DNA from: Massilia forsythiae
GTDB lineage: Bacteria; Pseudomonadota; Gammaproteobacteria; Burkholderiales; Burkholderiaceae_D
Length of the DNA: 64,000 bases
Assembly (NCBI RefSeq): GCF_012849555.1
Contig: NZ_CP051685.1
Location: 558,001 to 622,000, forward strand
Direction: 5' to 3'
Shown: positions 47,150 through 55,868 of the stretch, piece by piece
Position numbering within the stretch: position 1 is the first letter of the stretch
Layout of the letters: every line of letters begins with the position of its first letter
Program-made: the position numbers and the translations under genes
The notes under the pieces: model-generated
Seen by the model: the letters and a program-made list of their open reading frames with translations, nothing else
What the model was told of the DNA's origin: nothing
The model's database searches: none

Positions 47150-48880
47150 ATGACGATGGCTTCCCGATTGCAGGTCTCGATCGGCCAGCATGGCGAGCGT
47201 GGCCGCAAGCCGGTCAACCAGGACTTCCACGGCAGTTGCGTGCCGCGCGACCGCCAGCTGGCCGTAAAGGGCGTCGCGCTGGCCGTGGCCGACGGCATCA
47301 GCAGCAGCGACGTCAGCCAGGTGGCCAGCGAAACGGCGGTCGCCTCCTTGCTCGAGGATTACTACTGCACCTCGGATGCGTGGTCGGTGAAGACGTCGGT
47401 GGAACGCGTGCTGGCGGCCACCAATGCCTGGCTGTACGCGCAGACCCGGCAAAGCCAGGGCCGCTACGACAAGGACCGCGGCTACGTCTGCACGCTGTCG
47501 GCGCTGGTCGTCAAGTCCAACACGGCGCACCTGTTCCACGTGGGCGATACCCGCATCTACCGTGTGCACCGCGACGTCCTGGAACAGCTGACCACCGACC
47601 ACCGCGTCTCGCTCGCGCCGGGCCAGAGCTATCTGGCGCGCGCGCTCGGCGTGGATGCCCACCTGGAAATCGACTACCGCAGCGAGCCGGTCGAGCCGGG
47701 CGACCTGTTCATGCTGGCCAGCGACGGCGTCTACGAGCACGTCGGCGCGGCCGACGTGCAGCGCGCGCTGGCGGACGGCGCCGACCTGGACGCGGCAGCG
47801 CGCCTGCTGGTGGCGCGCGCCCTGGAGAACGGCAGTCTCGACAACCTGACGGTGCAACTGGTGCGCATCGACAGCCTGCAGGACCACGCCGCCGACGAGC
47901 TGGTGCAGAAGATGGCGGCCCTGCCCTTCCCGCCGCAGTTCGCGCCGCGGGCCGAGTTCGACGGCTACCGCATCCTGCGCACGCTGCACGGCAGCAGCCG
48001 CAGCCACCTGTATCTGGCGCTCGATCTCGACAGCGGGCAAAGCGTGGCGATCAAGGCGCCGTCGATCGACCTGCAGGGCGATCCGGTGTACGTCGAGCGC
48101 TTCCTGATGGAAGAGTGGATCGCGCGCCGCATCGACAGCCCGCATGTCGTCAAGCCGGCGCCGGCGGGACGCCCGCGCAGCAGCATCTACCTGGTCACCG
48201 AATACATCGAAGGCGCCACGCTGGCGCAGAAGATGCGCGACCGCGGCCGCCCCGGCCTGGACGCGGTGCGCCGCATCGTCGACCAGGTGGCGAAAGGCCT
48301 GCGCGCCTTCCACCGGCTGGAGATGCTGCACCAGGACATCCGCCCCGAGAACATCATGATCGATGCGGCGGGCACCGTGAAGCTGATCGACTTCGGCGCG
48401 GCCAGCGTGGCCGGCGTGCGCGAGATGGCGCCCGGCGCGCCCGCCGCCACGCTGGCCGGCGCGGCGCTGTACGCGGCGCCCGAATACTTCCTCGGCGAGC
48501 CGGGCACGGTGCAGTCGGATGTGTTTTCGCTGGGCGTACTCACCTACCAGCTCTTGACCGGGCACCTGCCCTACGACGTGCGCATCCCGCAAGCCAAGAG
48601 CCGGGCGGCGCAGCGCAAGCTGGCCTATACGCCCGCGCGCGACCACGATGCCGGCATTCCCGCCTGGGTCGACGAAGCGCTGCGCAAGGCCGTGCGTATC
48701 GACCCGCACGCGCGCTACCGGGATGCCGCCGAATTCGTCTTCGACCTGCACCACCCGAACCGCGCCTTTTTGCAGCGCACCCGCGCGCCGCTGATCGAGC
48801 GCAGCCCGGTCACCTTCTGGAAAAGCGTCGCGTTCGCGCTGCTGCTCATGCTGCTGCTCGACCTCGCCCTGCGGCGCTGA
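47150..48880 (+). CDS. PP2C phosphatase / Ser-Thr kinase fusion with a C-terminal membrane anchor
   Basis: The 576-residue protein has a PP2C domain at 1-240 (ADGIS with Asp48, HVGDTRIYRV, ASDGVYEHV with Asp192, DNLTV with Asp231), then a protein kinase domain at about 272-535. The kinase has VAIKAP with Lys302, HQDIRPEN (catalytic loop, HQD instead of HRD), IDFG at 413-416 and APE at 443-445; its Gly-rich loop is poor. A membrane segment at 556-573 ends the protein. Similar fusions sit beside nitrate and nitrite transport genes in Pseudomonas, so it may tune the upstream channel. ATG 47150 lacks a good ribosome site; ATG 47156 is an alternative. Confidence 0.88.
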   Translation: MTMASRLQVSIGQHGERGRKPVNQDFHGSCVPRDRQLAVKGVALAVADGISSSDVSQVASETAVASLLEDYYCTSDAWSVKTSVERVLAATNAWLYAQTRQSQGRYDKDRGYVCTLSALVVKSNTAHLFHVGDTRIYRVHRDVLEQLTTDHRVSLAPGQSYLARALGVDAHLEIDYRSEPVEPGDLFMLASDGVYEHVGAADVQRALADGADLDAAARLLVARALENGSLDNLTVQLVRIDSLQDHAADELVQKMAALPFPPQFAPRAEFDGYRILRTLHGSSRSHLYLALDLDSGQSVAIKAPSIDLQGDPVYVERFLMEEWIARRIDSPHVVKPAPAGRPRSSIYLVTEYIEGATLAQKMRDRGRPGLDAVRRIVDQVAKGLRAFHRLEMLHQDIRPENIMIDAAGTVKLIDFGAASVAGVREMAPGAPAATLAGAALYAAPEYFLGEPGTVQSDVFSLGVLTYQLLTGHLPYDVRIPQAKSRAAQRKLAYTPARDHDAGIPAWVDEALRKAVRIDPHARYRDAAEFVFDLHHPNRAFLQRTRAPLIERSPVTFWKSVAFALLLMLLLDLALRR

Positions 48881-48937
48881 GCACGGCATGGGAAGCAACT
48901 CGAACGCTTCAACAATATCGACTTCGGATACCCGGCT

Positions 48938-48965
48938 TGGGTCCCCGCCTGCGCGGGGACGACGG
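48938..48965 (+). repeat. REP-like repeat between the kinase gene and tldD
   Basis: TGGGTCCCCGCCTGCGCGG followed by GGACGACGG is the best-preserved copy of the family. It lies between two convergent genes, the usual place for such units. Confidence 0.75.
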
Positions 48966-49008
48966 TGAAGCCAACGATGAGAGCTGCGTTGGTTAATTAC
49001 CTTGACAC

Positions 49009-50469
49009 TCAGGCGGTACCGCCCACCGTCACCCCATCGATGCGCAGCGTCGGCTGGCCCACGCCGACCGGCACGCTCTGGCCTTCCTTGCCGCACACGC
49101 CCACGCCCGGGTCGAGGCGCATGTCGTTGCCGATCATCGAGATGCGGTTCATCACGTCCGGGCCGTTGCCGATCAGGGTCGCGCCCTTTACCGGATAGGT
49201 CACCTTGCCGTCCTCGATCATGTAGGCTTCGCTGGCCGAGAACACGAACTTGCCATTGGTGATGTCGACCTGGCCGCCCCCGAAGTTCACCGCGTAGATG
49301 CCGTTTTTCACGGACGCCAGGATCTCCTGCGGGTCCTTGTCACCGGCCAGCATGTAGGTGTTGGTCATGCGCGGCATCGGCAGGTGGGCGAAGGATTCGC
49401 GGCGCGCGTTGCCGGTCACCGGCATCTTCATCAGGCGCGCGTTCATGGTGTCCTGGATGTAGCCCTTCAGGATGCCGTCCTCGATCAGCGTGGTGCACTG
49501 GGTCGGGTTGCCTTCGTCGTCCATGTTGAGCGAGCCGCGGCGGTCCTGCAGCGTGCCGTCGTCGACCACGGTGACGCCCTTGGCGGCCACGCGCTCGCCG
49601 ATCATGCCGGCGTACGAGGACGAGCCCTTGCGGTTGAAGTCGCCCTCCAGGCCGTGGCCGACCGCCTCGTGCAGCAGCACGCCGGGCCAGCCCGGTCCGA
49701 GCACGATCGTCATCGGGCCGGCCGGGGCCGGCCGCGCTTCCAGGTTGACCAGCGCCGATTTCACTGCCTCGTCGGCGTAGCGGTCGAGCAGCTCGTCGCT
49801 GAAGTACGAGTAATCGTAGCGGCCGCCGCCGCCGGACGAGCCCATCTCGCGGCGCCCGTCCTGCTCGGCGATCACGGTGACGGACACGCGCACCAGCGGG
49901 CGGATATCGGCCGCCAGCACGCCGTCGCTGCGCACCACCAGCACCACGTCGTATTCGCCGGCCAGGCCGGCCATCACCTGCACCACGCGCGGGTCCTTGG
50001 CGCGCGCGATCTTTTCCACGCGCTCCAGCAGTTTCACCTTCGCCGTGGCGTCGAGCGAGTTCAGCGGATCGTGCGGCAGGTACAGCGAACGGCCGCCGGT
50101 CTCGCGCACGCCGGGCGCCACTTTCACGCGCCCCGCGCCGGCGCGCGCGATGGTGCGCGTGGCGGCGGCGGCGTCCAGCAGGGCCGCCTGCGAGATGTCG
50201 TCGGAATAGGCGAACGCGGTCTTGTCGCCGGACACGGCGCGCACGCCGACGCCCTGGTCGATCGAGAAGCTGCCGCTCTTGACGATGCCCTCTTCCAGGC
50301 TCCAGCCTTCGCTCTTGGTGAACTGGAAGTACAAGTCGGCGTAGTCGACCTTGTGCGTGAACATCGTCCCCAGCGTCGTGATCAGCTTGCCTTCGTCAAG
50401 GCCGAATGGCGTCAACAGCACGTCGCGCGCGACAGCGAGAGAGGTAAGGTTCGGTTCGAATGGCGTCAT
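49009..50469 (-). CDS. tldD: TldD, metalloprotease subunit
   Basis: TldD with TldE (PmbA) forms a cytosolic metalloprotease that degrades unfolded peptides and matures some modified peptides. The 486-residue product contains the active-site helix [14 protein letters not shown], with HEAVGH at residues 267-272, and the C-terminal region [20 protein letters not shown] and [12 protein letters not shown]. The true start is ATG 50469; the open frame continues much further upstream without similarity. Length matches E. coli (481). It lies 98 bp after the nitrilase gene. The tldE partner is elsewhere. Confidence 0.95.
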   Translation of the reverse strand: MTPFEPNLTSLAVARDVLLTPFGLDEGKLITTLGTMFTHKVDYADLYFQFTKSEGWSLEEGIVKSGSFSIDQGVGVRAVSGDKTAFAYSDDISQAALLDAAAATRTIARAGAGRVKVAPGVRETGGRSLYLPHDPLNSLDATAKVKLLERVEKIARAKDPRVVQVMAGLAGEYDVVLVVRSDGVLAADIRPLVRVSVTVIAEQDGRREMGSSGGGGRYDYSYFSDELLDRYADEAVKSALVNLEARPAPAGPMTIVLGPGWPGVLLHEAVGHGLEGDFNRKGSSSYAGMIGERVAAKGVTVVDDGTLQDRRGSLNMDDEGNPTQCTTLIEDGILKGYIQDTMNARLMKMPVTGNARRESFAHLPMPRMTNTYMLAGDKDPQEILASVKNGIYAVNFGGGQVDITNGKFVFSASEAYMIEDGKVTYPVKGATLIGNGPDVMNRISMIGNDMRLDPGVGVCGKEGQSVPVGVGQPTLRIDGVTVGGTA

Positions 50470-50567
50470 GTTCGTGGAGGTCTTTCTGGTAAGGATAGGC
50501 CATTGTGCCATATCCGTTTCATTCTCACCGGCGCCACGTCGGCTGGCGGCGGCGGCGCAACAACGCG

Positions 50568-51377
<810 letters not shown>

Positions 51378-51381
51378 GGGA

Positions 51382-54300
51382 TCACTTTCGCGGTTGGGTA
51401 ACGGGATTGGACGCAGGTGTCGCCGCGCCCCGGCTGTCCAGCTTGACCACGCTGGGCGACTTCCACGGCCCGGTCACCTGCATCCGGTACGTCAATGCCT
51501 TCATCACCGGCGCGCGCAGGAACAGCTGCGCCAGGTAGCTGCCCAGGCCGATCACCGGATTGACCGCCAGGCCGTACACCAGCGGGCCGGTGCCGAGGTT
51601 GAATTCGGGGATCACCACCACGTGCAGGTTGGTCGATTCGTTGGCGATGTCGGCGCTGCCGTCCATCAGCACGGTGGCGGCGACGCCGTGCATCTTGAGG
51701 TTGTCGGTGCGCAGCACGCCGCGCGCGATCATGGCGTTGGCGGTGATGCCGTCGAAGGCCAGCCCCTCCGAGAACACGTCGTGGAAGTCGAGTTTCAACA
51801 TGCGCGGCAGCATCTGCAGGCTCAGCACGCCCAGCAGCTTGGCCGCGCCCGGATCCTTTTTCAGGAACTGGCCGTCCTCGACGTTCATCTGGATCTGGCC
51901 GGACAGGCTCGGGATGTCGAGCGAGTACGGCAGGCCGGCCCAGGACACGTCGCCCGCCAGCCGCCCCTTGCCGTGGCGCAGGGTACCGGGGAAGCCGAGC
52001 CGGTCCAGCAGGCGGCCGGCGTCGCCGATGTCGAGGTTGAAATTGAGCGCGGTGTTGCTCTTACCGTCGCGCGCCAGCCAGCGCCCGTTGGCCTTCAATT
52101 GGCCGTCCGGATTGGTGATCGCCAGGCGGTCGATGCGCCATTCGCGCCCGGCGCGCGCCTGGGCGTTGCTGGCCACCAGTTCCAGGCGGCCGAACTGCTT
52201 GTCGAACAATTCGAAGCGTTCGGCCACGATGTCCAGCGCGGGGATGCCGGCGCCGGCATCCTTGTCCGATTCCAGCATGTTCTTGACTTCGTTGGCCGAG
52301 GATTCCGGGATGTCGAGCGAGGCCAGGCGCGCGGTGACCTTGCCCATGCCCTGGCCGCCGCGCGCCTCGTTCCAGGTCACGTGGCCGGCCACCTGGCGCG
52401 AATCGATGTTGGCCAGCCAGGCGCCCGGCAGGTGGGTCACGCCCAGCACCACGTCGCGCAGCGGGCGCTCGCCGATCACCAGTTCGCCGGCGCGCACGCC
52501 GATGGTGTCCGGGATCACGTACTGGCCCATGTTGGCGCCGCTGCCGCCGGATGCAGGCGCCGGCGCCGTGGCCGATGCAGGCGCGCCCTGCCCGGCGATC
52601 TCGGCACCCACGGCCAGCCAGCGGTCGACGTTGAGCGCCTTCATGTTCACGTTGATCATCATCCCGCTGTCCGGTTCCGGCGCCGCCACGTTGACGCCGA
52701 TGCCGCCGCGCTTGACGATCCAGGGAGAATGCGGCTGGCGCTCGCGCACGTAGTGCGCCGCCGCGGTGTTGCCGAGGGCGATGCGGATCTCGTCGCGGCC
52801 GACGCCGTCCGCGCCGGTCGGCTGGCCGGTCAGCGCGAAGTGCAGCGGCAGCGCATCGGCCGCCGCCTTGTTCAGGGGCGCGGGCAGGTCGACGCCGAGG
52901 CCGGCCAGGGTCGAATCGACCACGATGCGCGCCTGGTGGTCCTTGACCGTCACGCTGCCGGCGAAGCGCGCGCCGCCGGACAGCCTGGCGCCGAGGCGCT
53001 GCAGCGCCGGCAGCGAGGACGTGCCCCGCATGCCGTCGGCGGTGGCGCTGCCGGCCAGCTGGATCACGATGGCGCCGTCGGGCTGGGTGCCGCCCGCCAG
53101 CGTCAGCGGCCCGCCCAGGAAGCCGGCGCCGACGCCGTTCAGGTTGACGCCGTGCTCGGAAAACTCGACCTTGCCGGTGGCGCCCTGCAGCGGCGGCAGT
53201 TCGGGGAACAGGGTGACGTCGTTGCCCTGCAGCTGCAGTGCGCCCTGCACCCTGGCCTGGTGCAGGTCGGCCAGCGGCAGGTGCAGTTTCAGGGCCAGGC
53301 CGGCCGCCCCGGTGGCCGTGGTGTCTTCGGTGAAATGGCCGATCCAGCCCAGCACCGGGCTGGCGCCGACGTAGCCCAGCAGGTCCTGCAGCGCGCCGGC
53401 GGCGTTGCCGTCGATGTCCAGCACCGATTCGTGCGCGCCCAGTTCCGGGATCACCGCGCTCACGTCCGTCAAGGCGATGCCGCGGGTGTGCGCGCTGTCG
53501 GCGTGGATTTCCATGCGCGCGCGGTCGAACACGATGCTGCCCTCGATCGCCTCGGCCAGCGGCCACAGGGGAGTGACGCCGTCGTCGGCGCGGTGCGACG
53601 GCGCGTATTCCAGCTTGCCGTTCTCGATGCGTCCGCTGACCCGGAATTCGCCGCGCGCGCGCTCCTGGGCGTTGGCCGCCTTGAACGGGAAGTGGGACAG
53701 GTCGCCGCGCAGGCGCAGGTGGGCGTCGCGCAGGCGCCCGCCCTGCAGCGCCCCGGTCAGCCAGTCGCGCAGGTGTTCGTGGGTGGCCAGCGGCAGGAAG
53801 CGCTTGACGCCGGCGATGTCGACACCGTCGATGCTGGCCTCGATGTCGGCGCTGCCGGGGCCGTGGCCCGGCGCCAGCGGCAGCAGGTGGCGGCCGGACA
53901 GCGTGCCGGTCAGGGCGCCCTGCGCGAACTGCATGCCGTCGACTTCCACCAGCAATTGATCGTCACGCGGCCACGACCAGCGCGCCTGCAGGCCGAGCCG
54001 GTCGAACGGCATGTCCGGCTGCGCGAACCAGGCCGGCAGCAGCAGCGCCAGTTGCTTCGATTCCAGCGTCACGCTGCCGCCGCGGTCGCCGGCGTCGACA
54101 CTGCCGCTCAGGTTGCGCACGCCCGGCGTGGCCTTGCGCGCCGCGCGCGCCGGCTGCCCGTCCAGCGCCGCCACCGCCTCGCGCGCCGCCAGGGCTTTCA
54201 CGCCCAGGCCCTCGACGCGGGCGCGCACGCGGTAGCCGGACAATGCCGGCGGACGCCCTTCCCATTGGGCGTCCAGGTCGCTCACGTGACCGCGCGGCGC

Positions 54301-55674
54301 CAGCTCGGCCAGCAGTTCGCGCTGCGCGGCCGGCAGCGGCATGCGCGCCGCCAGCAGCGCCAGCGCGCCCAGGTCGAGGCGATCGGCGTTCACGGCAAAG
54401 CGCTCCGCACGCCCGCGCGCCGCCGGATGCCAGGATTCGGACAGCGTCAGGGGCGGCAAGGCGGTGCCGTCTTCCAGCACCACGATGAAGTTTTCCAGGC
54501 TGGCGGCGTGGCCGCGCGCGCCGAATGGCGCTTTGGCGCCATCCCTGGCGCCGGCAACGGCGGCCGCGGCCCCGTCGCTATCCTCGCGCAGCGTCACCCG
54601 CCCGCCGGCCCTGGCCAGCGCCAGCGGCGGCGCGTCCGGCGCCAGGCGCGCCTCGACCCCGGCCAGGCCGAGGTCGGCGGTCACGCCGGCCACGCGCGCC
54701 CGGTCGATGTCGACCCAGGCACGCACCGAGCCGCTGCCGCGCTCCAGGCTGAACGGATAATCGAGGTAGCGCTTCCAGGCGGCCAGGTCGGCGTCGCGCA
54801 GGTCGGCGTACACCTGGCCCTTCCAGCGGCGCGCATCGGCCGGGCGCGCGCCCAGCACCGGATGGTTGAAGCGGGCGCGCAGGTCGAACGGCGCGGCCAG
54901 GTCGGCCGGCGGCGTGGCGCGCAGCGCGACGTGGTGCGTGGCCCAGCGGTTCTGCAGCGCCAGGGTCAGGTTCGACAGGGTCAAGGGCGGCGCGCCGCGC
55001 AGGGCGTCGGTCCAGGTCAGGCGGCCGCCGCGCACGACGATCTCGCGCTGGCGCAGCAGCCAGTCGGCGCCGCCGCCCTCTTCCTTCTTGTCCGGATCGA
55101 TGCGCACGCCGGCCACCTGCAGCACGCCGTCGGCGCCGCGCCGCACGTCCAGTTGCGGGCCGTCGATGACGAGCGACTCGAAGCGCGGCTCCAGCGCCGC
55201 CAGGCTCATCCAGGACAGCGTGGCCGCCACCTGCGGCAGCGCCAGCAACTGGCGGCCGGCCCGGTCATGCACGCGCAGGCCGCCCAGCGCGAGGCGGGGA
55301 TGCAAGCCGTTCCAGGAGGCGGCGATGCGCTCGATGCTGACGCGGTTGCCGAGCGCGCGGCTGGCGGCGCGCTCGATGTCGGGCTTGTGGACCTCGATGT
55401 TCGGCAAGATCGCGTAGCGCAGCACCAGGAACAGCACGGCCAGCGCGAAATACACCAGCAGCGTGCCCTTGACCAGGAAACCGAGCACGTGGTGCGAAGC
55501 CAGGTTGGCGTAGCGGTAACCCGCGCGCAGGCGCTGCCAGCCCTGGCCCAGCGCCCCGGGCTCGTGCACAGGCGCATGTGCAGCCACGTCGGGCGCGCCA
55601 TGCATGCCGCCGGCACGCACATCGTCGCCTTCCTTGGTCTGCGCGCGCTCCGCCTGCGGTTCCGGGTTGTGCAT
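51382..55674 (-). CDS. yhdP: YhdP, AsmA-like inter-membrane lipid transport protein
   Basis: The 1430-residue protein has a cytoplasmic Pro/Glu-rich start, one membrane anchor (TLLVYFALAVLFLVLRYAIL, about residues 65-90) and a very long periplasmic part of beta-strand repeats ending in an AsmA-like C-terminal domain (VIPEFNLGTGPLVYGLAVNP). YhdP, TamB and YdbH are redundant bridge proteins that move phospholipid to the outer membrane in E. coli. ATG 55674 is taken as start; a TTG at 55686 is possible. It is longer than the E. coli protein (1266). It is divergent from glnE with 194 bp between. Confidence 0.93.
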   Translation of the reverse strand: MHNPEPQAERAQTKEGDDVRAGGMHGAPDVAAHAPVHEPGALGQGWQRLRAGYRYANLASHHVLGFLVKGTLLVYFALAVLFLVLRYAILPNIEVHKPDIERAASRALGNRVSIERIAASWNGLHPRLALGGLRVHDRAGRQLLALPQVAATLSWMSLAALEPRFESLVIDGPQLDVRRGADGVLQVAGVRIDPDKKEEGGGADWLLRQREIVVRGGRLTWTDALRGAPPLTLSNLTLALQNRWATHHVALRATPPADLAAPFDLRARFNHPVLGARPADARRWKGQVYADLRDADLAAWKRYLDYPFSLERGSGSVRAWVDIDRARVAGVTADLGLAGVEARLAPDAPPLALARAGGRVTLREDSDGAAAAVAGARDGAKAPFGARGHAASLENFIVVLEDGTALPPLTLSESWHPAARGRAERFAVNADRLDLGALALLAARMPLPAAQRELLAELAPRGHVSDLDAQWEGRPPALSGYRVRARVEGLGVKALAAREAVAALDGQPARAARKATPGVRNLSGSVDAGDRGGSVTLESKQLALLLPAWFAQPDMPFDRLGLQARWSWPRDDQLLVEVDGMQFAQGALTGTLSGRHLLPLAPGHGPGSADIEASIDGVDIAGVKRFLPLATHEHLRDWLTGALQGGRLRDAHLRLRGDLSHFPFKAANAQERARGEFRVSGRIENGKLEYAPSHRADDGVTPLWPLAEAIEGSIVFDRARMEIHADSAHTRGIALTDVSAVIPELGAHESVLDIDGNAAGALQDLLGYVGASPVLGWIGHFTEDTTATGAAGLALKLHLPLADLHQARVQGALQLQGNDVTLFPELPPLQGATGKVEFSEHGVNLNGVGAGFLGGPLTLAGGTQPDGAIVIQLAGSATADGMRGTSSLPALQRLGARLSGGARFAGSVTVKDHQARIVVDSTLAGLGVDLPAPLNKAAADALPLHFALTGQPTGADGVGRDEIRIALGNTAAAHYVRERQPHSPWIVKRGGIGVNVAAPEPDSGMMINVNMKALNVDRWLAVGAEIAGQGAPASATAPAPASGGSGANMGQYVIPDTIGVRAGELVIGERPLRDVVLGVTHLPGAWLANIDSRQVAGHVTWNEARGGQGMGKVTARLASLDIPESSANEVKNMLESDKDAGAGIPALDIVAERFELFDKQFGRLELVASNAQARAGREWRIDRLAITNPDGQLKANGRWLARDGKSNTALNFNLDIGDAGRLLDRLGFPGTLRHGKGRLAGDVSWAGLPYSLDIPSLSGQIQMNVEDGQFLKKDPGAAKLLGVLSLQMLPRMLKLDFHDVFSEGLAFDGITANAMIARGVLRTDNLKMHGVAATVLMDGSADIANESTNLHVVVIPEFNLGTGPLVYGLAVNPVIGLGSYLAQLFLRAPVMKALTYRMQVTGPWKSPSVVKLDSRGAATPASNPVTQPRK

Positions 55675-55868
55675 CAGGGTGCTCAAAAAAGCTTGCCGTT
55701 CAATATAAGTTCGCTACTGGTTCGGAATCGTCGTGGAGGACCGCGCACTTGCTACAATCGCTGCATCGCTCCTGTGACAGCGCGTTCACCGCGCCGCCCA
55801 GGACAGCAGGCGGGCAATTCTACCGCATAGCACGCCCCGAAAAGCCACCAATCGTCCGGACCGCTCCC

